DNA of 32,395 nucleotides from Oscillatoriales cyanobacterium M59_W2019_021 (GTDB lineage: Bacteria > Cyanobacteriota > Cyanobacteriia > Cyanobacteriales > Geitlerinemataceae), in the NCBI GenBank assembly GCA_015295945.1, contig DVED01000019.1, positions 1 through 32,395 on the forward strand. The letters are read 5' to 3'. Position numbers and translations under genes: made by a program. Positions 16,470-25,508 of this stretch are shown here, one piece after another (the stretch's first letter is position 1; each line of letters starts with the position of its first letter). Under the pieces are notes generated by a model. The model was not told where the DNA came from, did not search any database, and was given only the letters and a program-made list of their open reading frames with translations.

Positions 16470-16500
16470 CTGGGGAGATTTCGTTCGCTCCGAACCCCAG
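16470..16500. other. Possible hairpin after the HpsJ-like gene
   Basis: CTGGGG at 16470-16475 pairs with CCCCAG at 16495-16500, 29 bp after the stop codon. There is no T-run after it, so it is at best a weak terminator or RNA-stability element. Confidence 0.3.
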
Positions 16501-16607
16501 AGTCGCAATGGCTTTGCATCCCTTGGCAAATTTTCGGGCGATCGCCGCTCGAGTCGAACCGTCGAGACAGTCGAGTTTTCCCGACCCGAGCTGGTGGAGA
16601 TTCGCCT

Positions 16608-17504
16608 GTGAGATCGCCCCCTGAACCCACGCGCACCATGTTTTCGATCTATATCCTGACTCATAACGAAGAGATCGATATTGCGGCTTGTATTGAGTCA
16701 GCGCAATTGTCCGATGACATTATCGTTGTCGATTCTTACAGTCGCGATCGCACCGTCGAAATTGCCAAACGCTATCGGGTTCGCCTCGTCCAGCACGCTT
16801 TTGAATCCCACGGCAAACAGCGTACCTGGATGCTGCGCGAAGTTCCCACCCAACACGACTGGGTTTACATCCTCGAAGCCGATGAACGGATGACCCCCGA
16901 CTTGTTCCGGGAATGCGAGGACGCGGCAAAGAGCGATCGCTACATCGGCTATTACGTGGCGGAACGAGTGATGTTCATGAATCGCTGGATTCGCTACAGC
17001 ACCCAATATCCCCGCTACCAACTCCGACTGTTCCGCAAAGATCGCGTCTGGTTCGACGATTACGGTCACACGGAACGGGAAGTGTGCGACGGCGAAACGG
17101 GTTTCTTAACAGAAACGTATCCCCACTATACCTGTAGCAAAGGACTCTCGCGCTGGATCGACAAGCACAATCGTTATTCTAGCGACGAAGCCGCCGAAAC
17201 CCTGCGCCAACTCCAACAAGGGTCGATCGATTGGCACAAATTATTCTTCGGCAAAACCGAAGTCGAACGGCGGCGAGCGCTCAAAGATCTCTCCCTCCGC
17301 TTACCCTTTCGACCCCTCATCCGGTTTTTATATATGTATTTCATCCTCAAAGGATGCTTGGATGGCAAAGCCGGATTTGCGTGGTGTACCTTACAAGCTT
17401 TTTACGAATATCTGATTTTGCTCAAAGTTGAAGAGTTACAGCAATTGTTGAAAGCCGAGGACAAAAGGCAAAAGGCAGAAGAACGGACAGAAGTCAGGAT
17501 GTAA
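16608..17504 (+). CDS. Glycosyltransferase family 2 (WaaE/KdtX-like)
   Basis: This 298-residue enzyme has the GT-A fold of family 2: a short N-terminal strand FSIYILTHNEE (12-22), a nucleotide-binding motif DDIIVVDSYSRDRT (36-49) and an acidic metal motif EADE (90-93). That motif is DADE in the WaaE-type lipopolysaccharide core transferases it most resembles. It probably transfers a sugar to a cell-surface glycan, with an amphipathic helix around PFRPLIRFLYMYFILKG near the C-terminus attaching it to the membrane. The GTG at 16608 has GGTGGAGA upstream; the ATG at 16638 (codon 11) is an alternative. The last 15 or so residues are encoded by purine-rich AAAAGGC repeats typical of spacers, so the native stop may have been lost. 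It follows the HpsJ-like gene. Confidence 0.85.
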   Translation: MRSPPEPTRTMFSIYILTHNEEIDIAACIESAQLSDDIIVVDSYSRDRTVEIAKRYRVRLVQHAFESHGKQRTWMLREVPTQHDWVYILEADERMTPDLFRECEDAAKSDRYIGYYVAERVMFMNRWIRYSTQYPRYQLRLFRKDRVWFDDYGHTEREVCDGETGFLTETYPHYTCSKGLSRWIDKHNRYSSDEAAETLRQLQQGSIDWHKLFFGKTEVERRRALKDLSLRLPFRPLIRFLYMYFILKGCLDGKAGFAWCTLQAFYEYLILLKVEELQQLLKAEDKRQKAEERTEVRM

Positions 17505-17588
17505 GGGGATCGAAAACCAGCAACTCGCCACTCACAAATCCCAAGTTTATCGCTATTTTGGACAATGGTATTCTATTGCCGCATGCAG

Positions 17589-17650
17589 TAGGGGCAACTT
17601 TCCTCTCCTTCCCCGATCGATCTCGGACAAAAACAGGAAAATTGCCCCTG
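17589..17650. mobile_element. 62-bp imperfect inverted repeat, MITE-like
   Basis: TAGGGGCAACTTTCCT (17589-17604) and the complement of 17635-17650 agree at 14 of 16 positions. The ends resemble the TAGGGGCAA-type short elements dispersed in cyanobacteria. It sits between the convergent glycosyltransferase and heme oxygenase genes and could double as a bidirectional terminator. Confidence 0.6.
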
Positions 17651-17707
17651 AAAACACCAACTCAGTTGTTAGAAAAAAGTATTGGATTTTAAACTTTCTG
17701 GGATGGC

Positions 17708-18430
17708 TTATTCGGCTTCTGCCGTTGCCAATTCGGTGCTGCCGCGAGTGCGACGACGAGTTAGGGTATTAAACAGCATTTGACCGATGGCTTTAACTAA
17801 ATTGCCTTCGAGTTCTTGGAACATCTTCATGTTCAATCCGAAAGCATCATTAGCTTCTTCGACAATGCGATCGGCAGTTGCCTGGTCGATGGGCATTTCA
17901 TCGAGGGATTGACGGTAAGTGTTTTTGAACGCTTTCTCGTCGGAAATATCGTCAAACTCGTAAAAGGCCGTTCCTTCACCCTCGCTTAAGTTCATCCCTC
18001 GTTGGGCAATTCCTTTGAGGATTTGTCCGCCGGAGAGATCGCCTAAATACCGGGTGTAGGAGTGGGCAATCAACAGTTCGGGGGCTGTATTAGAAATTTC
18101 TCGAATGCGTTTGACGTACTCTTGTCCGGCAGCCGAAGGCGCAATTTGGTCGCGCCAGTTCCGTCCGTAATAGTACGCCAGATCTTTTTCCAAACTCGCT
18201 TTGCGGTTGAGTTCGGGGAAGTAAATCTTAGAAACGATCGGGTGGTTGCGATGGCGTTCCATCTCTTCTTCCATCGCCGAATACACGAAGTAGAGATTGG
18301 CTGCCAACTTCCGATAAGAAGTCTTCTCTACCACGCCCTTTAAAAAACACTTGACAAAACCAACGTTTTCTGCCATTGTGTGAGACTTTTTCGTCCCTTC
18401 ACGCAATTGGGTTGCTAGATTAATGCTCAT
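17708..18430 (-). CDS. ho1: Heme oxygenase (biliverdin-forming)
   Basis: This 240-residue soluble enzyme opens heme to biliverdin IXalpha, iron and CO using ferredoxin, the first step of phycobilin and phytochrome chromophore synthesis. The proximal heme ligand is H17 in KKSHTMAEN, the same position as in Synechocystis HO1. The distal helix signature LGDLSGGQ is at 129-136. The N-terminus MSINLATQLREGTKKSH matches the family start, although no Shine-Dalgarno sequence precedes the ATG at 18430. A C-terminal extension rich in R, T and A (about 223-240) is typical of cyanobacterial HO1. It is transcribed alone, downstream of the signalling operon on the same strand and separated by repeats. No pcyA or other bilin gene is near. 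Confidence 0.95.
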   Translation of the reverse strand: MSINLATQLREGTKKSHTMAENVGFVKCFLKGVVEKTSYRKLAANLYFVYSAMEEEMERHRNHPIVSKIYFPELNRKASLEKDLAYYYGRNWRDQIAPSAAGQEYVKRIREISNTAPELLIAHSYTRYLGDLSGGQILKGIAQRGMNLSEGEGTAFYEFDDISDEKAFKNTYRQSLDEMPIDQATADRIVEEANDAFGLNMKMFQELEGNLVKAIGQMLFNTLTRRRTRGSTELATAEAE

Positions 18431-18562
18431 ACTAAAAAATTTCAGTCTCGAATCTTAACGGTCGGCGTATCAATCGTTACAGAAACTAAAAAACCGCCTA
18501 GTTGCTTAGAGTAAACTGATTTAAGGCAAATTTTTATTAAGAATTCTGAAGGTTTTGGGTTG

Positions 18563-18625
18563 GTCATTTGTCATTCGTCATTCGTCATTGGTCATTTGGG
18601 GTTTGGGGTTGGGGGTTTGGGGTGG
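18563..18625. repeat. Nine phase-locked heptamers
   Basis: GTCATTT, GTCATTC twice, GTCATTG, GTCATTT, GGGGTTT, GGGGTTG, GGGGTTT and GGGGTGG follow one another without a phase slip. Two sub-families of the repeat are joined in one tract. Confidence 0.85.
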
Positions 18626-18660
18626 GTAATTGCTAGTCGCGCTTTTGCGCTTTTGCTTTC

Positions 18661-18711
18661 TTCCCCTGCCTCCCCGGCTTCCCCTGCTCCCCCCGCTTCC
18701 CTGCCTCCCCT
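18661..18711. repeat. C-rich nonamer tract
   Basis: TTCCCCTGC, CTCCCCGGC, TTCCCCTGC, TCCCCCCGC and degenerate further units keep a 9-nt phase, again next to a heptamer tract. Confidence 0.7.
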
Positions 18712-18737
18712 GTTCAAGAAAGCTCCCTCTAGACGGG

Positions 18738-19640
18738 TCACTGTTCCTCCGGCGGTTCTGAAGGAGATTCAGAGGTGGGCAGTGCCGAAAAGTCTCGTCC
18801 GGCGAGGGTGTGGAGTCGATCGAGTTTGCCCATCGCCCATCGGGCGGTTTCGCTAACTTCGCGATCGCCGTCGGCACTGGCGTGGTTTAACAACTGGGCG
18901 ACTTGACCCATCAAATCGTAAACGCGGGTTAAATCCCGAATGGCATTTTTGCGGACCTCGGGATTTTCATCTTGGAGGGAGACGGCGAGGGCGCGATTCA
19001 TGGGTTTGAGAGTGCGGACGCCGATTTCGGAGAGGGCGGCAAGGATTAGGCTGCGCTGGGCGGAATCGGAATCTAGGGTTAAATCCACTAGGGGTTGGAT
19101 GGCGCGGGAGTCGCCGCACTGTCCCAATTCCCAGATCGCTTGACGCCGCTTCACCGGATCGCGGCTGTGGAGATCCCTAATTAAAGTTTCGACGATGCCG
19201 ATGCGACGCAGGGGGGTGGTGTTCTGCACTTCGGGATCTTCGTCTGCCGATGTGGGGGGTTCGTCAGGGACGGATTCCGCGCGGGCTTCCGTGGCGATCG
19301 AGTCGTCGGGATGGGTAAACGGGATGGGATCGGCGAGATCGGGGGTCGGAGAGATCGGGCAATGGCGTTTTCTGCGCCGATACAGGATGCTGCCCGTCAA
19401 TAACAGCACGCCCACACCTCCAGTCCACCACACCCAGTGCGGGTGCTGCCCGGCGGCAGACCCGATGGATTTCCAGGAAAAGACCCCATCTGCCTTCGGA
19501 CTCGAGGTGGCGGCTGCGACCGAAATCGGGGCATCTGGGACGGGCGAGAAAATCGGCAGGGAGCTCGCATCCATCGAATTCACTCGGGCTGGGGTGTCGC
19601 CCAAGCACAACGCCAGAGCTAATAGCGCGATCGACCGCAT
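18738..19640 (-). CDS. Membrane-anchored HEAT-repeat protein
   Basis: The 300-residue protein starts with a hydrophobic signal-like segment (about 1-20), then a short extracytoplasmic stretch and a transmembrane helix (WWTGGVGVLLLTGSILY, about 69-86) followed by RRRKR. Residues about 145-285 form HEAT/PBS-lyase-type repeats: VETLIRDLHSRDPVKRRQAI, WELGQCGDSRAIQPLVDLTL and SLQDENPEVRKNAIRDL. Such repeats are protein-binding scaffolds, and bilin lyase activity should not be assumed. Its ATG shares one base with the TAA of the upstream REC-kinase gene (TAATG), so translation is coupled. This is the last gene of the signalling operon, suggesting a membrane partner or output of the kinases. No enzymatic function can be assigned. 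Confidence 0.8.
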   Translation of the reverse strand: MRSIALLALALCLGDTPARVNSMDASSLPIFSPVPDAPISVAAATSSPKADGVFSWKSIGSAAGQHPHWVWWTGGVGVLLLTGSILYRRRKRHCPISPTPDLADPIPFTHPDDSIATEARAESVPDEPPTSADEDPEVQNTTPLRRIGIVETLIRDLHSRDPVKRRQAIWELGQCGDSRAIQPLVDLTLDSDSAQRSLILAALSEIGVRTLKPMNRALAVSLQDENPEVRKNAIRDLTRVYDLMGQVAQLLNHASADGDREVSETARWAMGKLDRLHTLAGRDFSALPTSESPSEPPEEQ

Positions 19641-20986
19641 TATTGTAGACCCTCATCCAAGCGAGGGAGGGACGAACTCGAAGACGAACTGATGGGAATG
19701 GAGATCGTGACGGTGGTTCCCTGGTTTTTTCCCGCACTCCACAGCGAAATTCTCCCTCCCATTAACTCCAACAGGTTTTGGGCGATCGCCAATCCCAAGC
19801 CATTACCATCGCGGGGGCGAGTTTTCGAGCCGTCCCCCCAGCCGAAGGGTTGAAACAAGCGATTTTGCCGATCGGGATCGATGCCGATGCCGGAATCGCG
19901 GATGACAATCAGGGCTTGGGGCGCATTGTCAGATTCGGAAGGTTTGACCTGAACGGAGATGGAGATCGTCCCCTCTTCGCTAAATTTCACGGCATTGTTG
20001 AGAACGTGGCGAAAGACGTGCTGGAGTTTTTCCGGATGGGCTTGGACGATGATGGGCAACTTGCGCTTGGGGCGATCGACCTGCAAGCCTTTATCTTCCA
20101 TTTGGGGAATTTGCGTGGCGATCGCCGCATCCAGACAGCTATACAAGTCTACCGGATAAGTTTCCAGATAGACATCGCCCCGCTTGAGGCTCGCCAGATC
20201 TAACATATCGTTAATTTTTTCCAGCAAGCACATCGCCGAAGCATCCACTTGGCGGAGCATATCCATCTCCTCTTGACGGGTTTCGCAGAAGCCGTCGAGA
20301 ACCAAACGCAAAAAACCGATCAGCCCGTTCAGAGGAGTTCGTAGTTCGTGAGAGACGTTATTTAAAAACTCGTCTTTGAGTTGATTGAGTTCTTTTTCCC
20401 GCTTCAAAGCGCGGTGCAGTTCGTTTTGCAGTTGCATGAGTTGCGAATTGGTCGATTCGAGTTCGGCAGTCCGGGTATGCACGCGGGTTTCCAGTTCTTG
20501 ATTGAGTGCTTGCAAGCTGGTTTGAGCTTGCAGGCGATCGTGGATTTCCTGCTGGAGTTTGGCATTTTGGGCTTGCAGTTGCTTCTGCTGTTGGCGCATA
20601 GTCAGTTGCGTGCTGACCCGCACCAGAACTTCGGGAATTTGCACGGGCTTGGTGATGTAATCCGCCCCGCCCACATCGAAGGCTAACACCTTATTCTTAG
20701 AATCGTCTAACGCGCTCAGGAAAACCACGGGAATATCGTAGGTCAAATCGTCAGCTTTGAGGTGGCGGCAGACTTCGTACCCGCTCATGTCCGGCATCAT
20801 GATGTCCAGCAAAATCAAATCGGGGAGCATCGTCCGGACGGATTCGAGCGCCATTTTGCCGGAAGTGGCTTGTCGGACTTCGTACCCTTGTTTGACCAGG
20901 ATGGTCGAGAGCAAATACAGGTTTGCCGGCGTGTCATCGACGAGTAAGATCCGGGCAAGCGGGGTTGAATGGAGATCGGCTGTCAT
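19640..20986 (-). CDS. Response regulator receiver-histidine kinase
   Basis: This 448-residue soluble protein joins an N-terminal receiver (about 11-130; D17/D18, phosphoacceptor D61, S91, K113), a coiled coil (about 130-205), a HisKA domain with H213 in SHELRTP and a HATPase domain. The HATPase motifs are N330, D364xG, GLGLA at 396-400 and GTT at 423-425. All catalytic residues are present. It starts 7 bp after the large hybrid kinase and its stop overlaps the start of the HEAT-repeat gene, so the three form one operon. The receiver is a plausible acceptor from the Hpt domain of the upstream kinase, which would then modulate this kinase. The C-terminus carries a seven-serine run just before the end. 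Confidence 0.92.
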   Translation of the reverse strand: MTADLHSTPLARILLVDDTPANLYLLSTILVKQGYEVRQATSGKMALESVRTMLPDLILLDIMMPDMSGYEVCRHLKADDLTYDIPVVFLSALDDSKNKVLAFDVGGADYITKPVQIPEVLVRVSTQLTMRQQQKQLQAQNAKLQQEIHDRLQAQTSLQALNQELETRVHTRTAELESTNSQLMQLQNELHRALKREKELNQLKDEFLNNVSHELRTPLNGLIGFLRLVLDGFCETRQEEMDMLRQVDASAMCLLEKINDMLDLASLKRGDVYLETYPVDLYSCLDAAIATQIPQMEDKGLQVDRPKRKLPIIVQAHPEKLQHVFRHVLNNAVKFSEEGTISISVQVKPSESDNAPQALIVIRDSGIGIDPDRQNRLFQPFGWGDGSKTRPRDGNGLGLAIAQNLLELMGGRISLWSAGKNQGTTVTISIPISSSSSSSLPRLDEGLQ

Positions 20987-20993
20987 CGTTGTT

Positions 20994-23900
20994 TCACCCT
21001 GGATTCGTCACAACGGTCTCGATCGCGGTTTGGCGTTCTGCAGTTAAAGCCATTTCCACTTGGCGATACTCGCGTTCCAATAAAGGGACTAGAGCCATAG
21101 CTCCGTCGAGGTCGCCCGTGCGACTGGCAGCCTCGATGCGAGCGCTAGCAGAGGACAGGGGAAATGCCCCCACGGCGGCACTGGTGGATTTGAGGGAGTG
21201 GGCAGCATCTTTGAGGGCGGTGCCATCGCGATCGCTGACGGCTCGGTGCAGCTTGGCGAGGAGTTTGGGGGTTTCTTGCAGGTAGAGATCGATCGTCTCT
21301 TCCAGAGCGTCGATCTCCCGCAAGTTTTGCAGGACGATCGGGCATAAGGTATCCGCCGCATTGCCGTATCTGTTGCCCTCGGATGGCGGTGGGTTGGTGC
21401 CGTCCTCGTCGGGAAGTTCCCGTAGCCACTCCGTCGGCGCGTCCCGCATCAGCGCCCTGACCAACTCGTCCACCTGAATCGGCTTGCTGATATAGTCGTC
21501 CATACCCGATCTCAGGCAGGCTTCGCGATCGCCCTGCATGGCGTTTGCCGTCAGCGCGATCAGGCGCGGTCGTTCCTCCTTCGTCCACTGGCGACAAATC
21601 TTCTCCGCCGTTTCCAAACCGTCCATCACCGGCATCTGCACGTCCAACAACACCACATCGTAGCGCTGTCGGTGGAGGGCGTCGAGGACTTCCAACCCAT
21701 CGCCGACCACATCAATGCGGTAGCCCATGCGAGCGAGGGTTTGGCTGGCCACCTTCTGATTGACGGCGTTGTCTTCTGCCAGGAGAATCCGCAAGGGCAG
21801 GCGCTGGGCGAGGGAGCGATCGAATTGCCGGGTTTCCGGGGCGGGTTTGACCCACAGGGGACGATCGCTGAAGACGCTAGCCAGGGCGTTGTACAGTTGA
21901 ATCTGCTTGATCGGCTTGTTGAGAAATGCAGCAAATTCGACATCGGTGGCGTGGAGTTCGACCAACGACATCCCCAGGGAGGTGAGCATCACCAAAGGCA
22001 GGTGTTGGCAGTGGGGAAAGGCGCGAATGTGTTGGGCGAGGGCGAGACCGTCCATGTGCGGCATTTGCATATCGAGAACCGCCAAGTCGAAGATTTCGCC
22101 CTGTTGGAGAACCTCTAACGCTTCGGCAGCCGAAGCAACGGCGTGGGGTAGCATTCCCCACGATCGGGTTTGTAAGGTTAAAATTTTGCGGTTGATGGGG
22201 TGATCGTCCACGATCAGCAACCGCTTGCCGTCGAGTTCGGCACTTTCGGGCTGGCGATCGGCTATTCCCGGCACGGATTCGGCAACAACGGTGAAAAAGA
22301 ACGTCGAGCCGGACTGGCGAGGGACTCCCCCATCAAGGCGATCGTCTGGCGGGGGAGGATTTCCAGCAACGGCGCCTCCACTTTCCACCCACATCCGACC
22401 GCCCATCATTTCGGCAAGGCGCTTGCCGATCGCCAATCCCAGCCCCGTCCCCCCGTACTGGCGGGTGGTGGAAGAATCCACTTGGCTGAAGGAGCGAAAC
22501 AGGCGGTTCATGCGATCGGGCGGAATGCCAATCCCCGTATCGCGCACGGCAAATTGAATTTCATAGCGCGGATGTTCGGTTTCCCCCTCAGTATCCTCAT
22601 TCAGGGGGCGAGCGGTGACCGAGACCACCACTTCCCCCCGTTCGGTAAATTTGACGGCATTGGCTACCAAATTCACCAGGATTTGGCGGACGCGGGTGAT
22701 ATCGCCGAGCAGCGTCGCTGGGGTGGGGGGCGATATCAGGTAGCCCAACTCCAACCCCTTCTGAGTAGCTTGGGGTGCTAGCAAGTCCAGGGATTCTTCG
22801 ATGCACGATCGCAAATCGAAAGGATGGCATTCCAGTTCCAATTTCCCCGACTCGATTTTAGAAAAGTCGAGAATGTCGTTGATCAGCGACAGCAGGGCAT
22901 CGCCGCTACTGCGAATGGTTTGGACGAAATCTTGCTGTTCGGGGTTGAGGTGAGTATCCAGCAGCAATCCCGTCATCCCGATCACCGCATTCATCGGTGT
23001 GCGGATTTCGTGGCTCATGTTAGCCAGAAACTCGCTTTTGGCGCGGGTGGCGGCGAGGGCTTCGTCTCGGGCTTTTGCCAGTTCGGCGGCGGCTTGTCGG
23101 CGTTCGAGTTCGCCACCGATCCACTGCGCCATCAATTTCAACAATTCCAAGTCTACGGCTTTGAACGGTTCGGCGAGGGGTGTCGTGCTAGCAAAGCTGA
23201 GAGTTCCGCAAACGCGCCCGCCGACGATAACGGCGGTTCCCAGGTAGGCTTCGATCTCGAACGGGCCGTAGCGGGGGCGTTCGGTCAAGCCGCTGGCTTG
23301 GAAAAACTCGAAATAGCGGGGTTCGGCAGAAGTGACCGTGTTGGCACAGGCAGTTTGGCTTAACTCGAGGATACTCCCTTTGGCGATGCCGGGTTGGGGG
23401 GCTTGGGCTTCCAGGACTTCCAGGCGATCGCCGTCAAGTCGGGATAAGATGGCGATCGGCAGTCCGAACCGCAGCCGTCCCAAGGCGAGCAAGCCTTGGA
23501 GGCGTTCTTCAAAGTTGAGTTGCCGCGACGAGGTGACTTTGTAGATCGAGCGGATCGAGGCTTCGCTTTGGCGCAGATCCCGTTCGGCGTGTTTGCGCTC
23601 GGTGATGTCCCGCCAGAGGGTGACGATTTCAACCACGTCCTGGGTTTGGGGATCGTAGAGGGGGCGATGGGTGGTTTCGACCCAAACGTACTGACCGTTT
23701 TTGTGGCGGAGGCGATAGCTGAGGGTGAGTGCCGAGTCTCGGACGTTGGCATTGGCAAGGTTGAGGCGGTTTAAGTCTTGCGGGTGGAGGAAATCGTAGA
23801 AGTTTTTGCCGATTGCTTCCTCGGGTTTGTATCCCAGCAAGGGTTCGCAGGCGGGAGAGATGTAGAGAAACGTGCCGTCTGGGGCTTGTCGGGCGATGGT

Positions 23901-24290
23901 TTCGGTGGAGGTTTCGGCAATCAGTTGGTAGCGAGCTTCGAGATCTTTGAAGTCTCGCTCGAGGCGGCTGCGAGCGTCTACAATGCGATCGATCCCGGCA
24001 GCGATCGCCTCGATAGAATTAGTGGAGGGTTCCCAGGACAATCCGGATTCCCGACAGGCTGCTTCGACGGTTTTCGCCAGACGAGCGAGCGGCAACTGCC
24101 AAGGCTGGCGGTAGAACCACAGCCAAGGGACGATCGCCGCTCCAGCCGCTAAAAAAGCCCCCCAATCGAGGAGGTTCGGCAGTTCCAATGGTTGGAGCGG
24201 CATTGCCCACGCGCAACTCGGCAGGATTTGACTCCAAATTGCCACAGTCGCGCCGATCGTCATCCACAAGGTTTGGGTTCGTAATTTCAT
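20994..24290 (-). CDS. Hybrid sensor histidine kinase: TM-PAS-GAF-HisKA-HATPase-REC-REC-Hpt
   Basis: From the ATG at 24290 the protein has 1098 residues. Two hydrophobic segments (about 8-28 and 40-60) are followed by PAS plus PAC (about 117-232), GAF (about 257-397) and HisKA with H427 in [15 protein letters not shown]. The HATPase domain follows (N544, D584xG, GTGLGLA 614-620), then two receivers with D740 and D883, and a C-terminal Hpt domain with H1031 in [14 protein letters not shown]. All phosphorelay residues are present, so one protein can run a His-Asp-His relay. The membrane segments bracket only a short loop, so sensing is probably cytoplasmic through PAS/GAF. The ATG at 24290 is preferred over a start at 24419: it has GAGGG about 8 nt upstream, places the first helix near the N-terminus and does not overlap the divergent vWA gene's preferred start. 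It heads the operon with the REC-kinase and HEAT-repeat genes. Confidence 0.93.
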   Translation of the reverse strand: MKLRTQTLWMTIGATVAIWSQILPSCAWAMPLQPLELPNLLDWGAFLAAGAAIVPWLWFYRQPWQLPLARLAKTVEAACRESGLSWEPSTNSIEAIAAGIDRIVDARSRLERDFKDLEARYQLIAETSTETIARQAPDGTFLYISPACEPLLGYKPEEAIGKNFYDFLHPQDLNRLNLANANVRDSALTLSYRLRHKNGQYVWVETTHRPLYDPQTQDVVEIVTLWRDITERKHAERDLRQSEASIRSIYKVTSSRQLNFEERLQGLLALGRLRFGLPIAILSRLDGDRLEVLEAQAPQPGIAKGSILELSQTACANTVTSAEPRYFEFFQASGLTERPRYGPFEIEAYLGTAVIVGGRVCGTLSFASTTPLAEPFKAVDLELLKLMAQWIGGELERRQAAAELAKARDEALAATRAKSEFLANMSHEIRTPMNAVIGMTGLLLDTHLNPEQQDFVQTIRSSGDALLSLINDILDFSKIESGKLELECHPFDLRSCIEESLDLLAPQATQKGLELGYLISPPTPATLLGDITRVRQILVNLVANAVKFTERGEVVVSVTARPLNEDTEGETEHPRYEIQFAVRDTGIGIPPDRMNRLFRSFSQVDSSTTRQYGGTGLGLAIGKRLAEMMGGRMWVESGGAVAGNPPPPDDRLDGGVPRQSGSTFFFTVVAESVPGIADRQPESAELDGKRLLIVDDHPINRKILTLQTRSWGMLPHAVASAAEALEVLQQGEIFDLAVLDMQMPHMDGLALAQHIRAFPHCQHLPLVMLTSLGMSLVELHATDVEFAAFLNKPIKQIQLYNALASVFSDRPLWVKPAPETRQFDRSLAQRLPLRILLAEDNAVNQKVASQTLARMGYRIDVVGDGLEVLDALHRQRYDVVLLDVQMPVMDGLETAEKICRQWTKEERPRLIALTANAMQGDREACLRSGMDDYISKPIQVDELVRALMRDAPTEWLRELPDEDGTNPPPSEGNRYGNAADTLCPIVLQNLREIDALEETIDLYLQETPKLLAKLHRAVSDRDGTALKDAAHSLKSTSAAVGAFPLSSASARIEAASRTGDLDGAMALVPLLEREYRQVEMALTAERQTAIETVVTNPG

Positions 24291-24345
24291 GAGGTCGTCC
24301 CTCAAGGTTGCGAGGAATGAAAGAACAAGGGAGTTCGAGCGTGAG

Positions 24346-25452
24346 ATGACCCAAAACGAAGATACCAAGCCCCTCCAACGCTGGCGATCGATCTTGGGCG
24401 GCGGTGAAGCCGATGGCATTGGCGCGGAGGTGGGGAGCGAACGAGAACGCGCGATCGATCGGGCGCTGCAAGCTCTTTACGATGCGGACGAACGGCACGG
24501 TCGTTTGGGGCGTTCTGCTCCCAACGTTGCCCGGTGGCTGGGAGATATTCGCACCTATTTTCCCAGTTCGGTGGTGCGCGTCCTGCAACAAGATGCTTTA
24601 GAACGGTTGCAGTTGCGCCAACTGTTATGGGAACCGGAACTGCTGGAGGCGGTGACCCCCGACGTGCATTGGGTTGCCGATTTGCTCGCGCTCAAACAAG
24701 CGATCCCCGATAACACTAAGGATACCGCAAGGCAGGTGGTCGAGGGGGTGGTAGAAACTTTACAGCGCCGTTTGACGCCTCCCACCCAAGCGGCGATTTC
24801 GGGTCGTTCGATCCGAACGCAACGCCGCTGCCGTCCCCGCCTTAGCGATATTGACTGGCATCGGACGATTCGCGCCAACCTGAAACACTACCAACCACAA
24901 TACCGCACCCTCATTCCCGAAACGATCGTCGGCAGCCATCGGCGGCGATCGTCCCTGCACGATCTTATCCTTTGTATCGACCAGAGCGCTTCGATGGCAA
25001 CTTCGGTCATCTACGCTAGCATTTTCGGAGCCGTTTTGGCGTCCCTCGATGCCGTAACGACGAAGTTAGTGGCGTTCGATACTTCGGTGGTAGACTGGAG
25101 TGATCGCCTCGGCGATCCCGTCGAGATTTTGTTCGGCATCCAACTCGGCGGCGGCACGGATATTCACCAAGCCCTCTCCTACTGTCAGGGATTAATCCAC
25201 CGTCCTTTAGAAACGATTTTAGTCCTCGTCAGCGATTTGTACGAAGGGGGCAATGCCGAAGAAATGCTGAAGCGAATGGCAATGCTCGTTAATTGGGGGG
25301 TGAAAGTCATCGTTTTATTAGCGTTGAATGACGAAGGGACGCCCAGTTTCGATCGCCACAATGCCGATCGTTTGGCACAACTCGGTATCCCCGCTTTTGC
25401 CTGTACGCCCGATGGATTTCCCGAGTTGATTGCTGATGCAATGGGTAATTGA
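24346..25452 (+). CDS. CoxE-type vWA domain protein
   Basis: From the ATG at 24346 the protein has 368 residues. The N-terminal half is helical and unrecognised, with a basic stretch [14 protein letters not shown] (about 152-165). The C-terminal half is a von Willebrand factor A domain of the CoxE type (about 200-368). Its metal-binding MIDAS residues are D212, S214 and S216 in DQSASM, T271 in [10 protein letters not shown] and D297 in VSDLYEGG. Proteins of this type typically act with a MoxR ATPase; the only one here lies about 13 kb away. An upstream ATG at 24289 would overlap the divergent kinase start; AAGGGAG about 12 nt before 24346 supports the shorter form. The stop codon lies in a heptamer repeat that also holds the stop of the convergent gene. 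Confidence 0.85.
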   Translation: MTQNEDTKPLQRWRSILGGGEADGIGAEVGSERERAIDRALQALYDADERHGRLGRSAPNVARWLGDIRTYFPSSVVRVLQQDALERLQLRQLLWEPELLEAVTPDVHWVADLLALKQAIPDNTKDTARQVVEGVVETLQRRLTPPTQAAISGRSIRTQRRCRPRLSDIDWHRTIRANLKHYQPQYRTLIPETIVGSHRRRSSLHDLILCIDQSASMATSVIYASIFGAVLASLDAVTTKLVAFDTSVVDWSDRLGDPVEILFGIQLGGGTDIHQALSYCQGLIHRPLETILVLVSDLYEGGNAEEMLKRMAMLVNWGVKVIVLLALNDEGTPSFDRHNADRLAQLGIPAFACTPDGFPELIADAMGN

Positions 25453-25508
25453 TAATTGCTAATAGGTAATTGACCAACCCCCAACACCAACTAACCACTA
25501 ACCACTAA
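25446..25508. repeat. Heptamer tract containing the stop codons of two convergent genes
   Basis: Nine consecutive 7-mers (TAATTGA, TAATTGC, TAATAGG, TAATTGA, CCAACCC, CCAACAC, CAACTAA, CCACTAA twice) run from inside the vWA gene to inside the small convergent gene. The vWA TGA (25450-25452) is in the first unit and the other gene's TAG (complement of 25505-25507) is in the last. Confidence 0.85.

Larger units (their letters stand above)
18431..18737. other. 307-bp gene-free stretch upstream of heme oxygenase
   Basis: The first 110 bp upstream of heme oxygenase are AT-rich unique sequence likely to carry its promoter, but I could not define a -10/-35 pair with confidence. The remainder is a nine-unit heptamer tract (18563-18625) and a C-rich nonamer tract (18661-18711). 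No coding frame is convincing. Confidence 0.5.

Noticed and set aside
18738-19640. Phycobilin lyase, because of PBS-lyase-type HEAT repeats near heme oxygenase
   Set aside because: The repeats are generic HEAT repeats in a membrane-anchored protein coupled to kinases; no lyase-specific residues were recognised.
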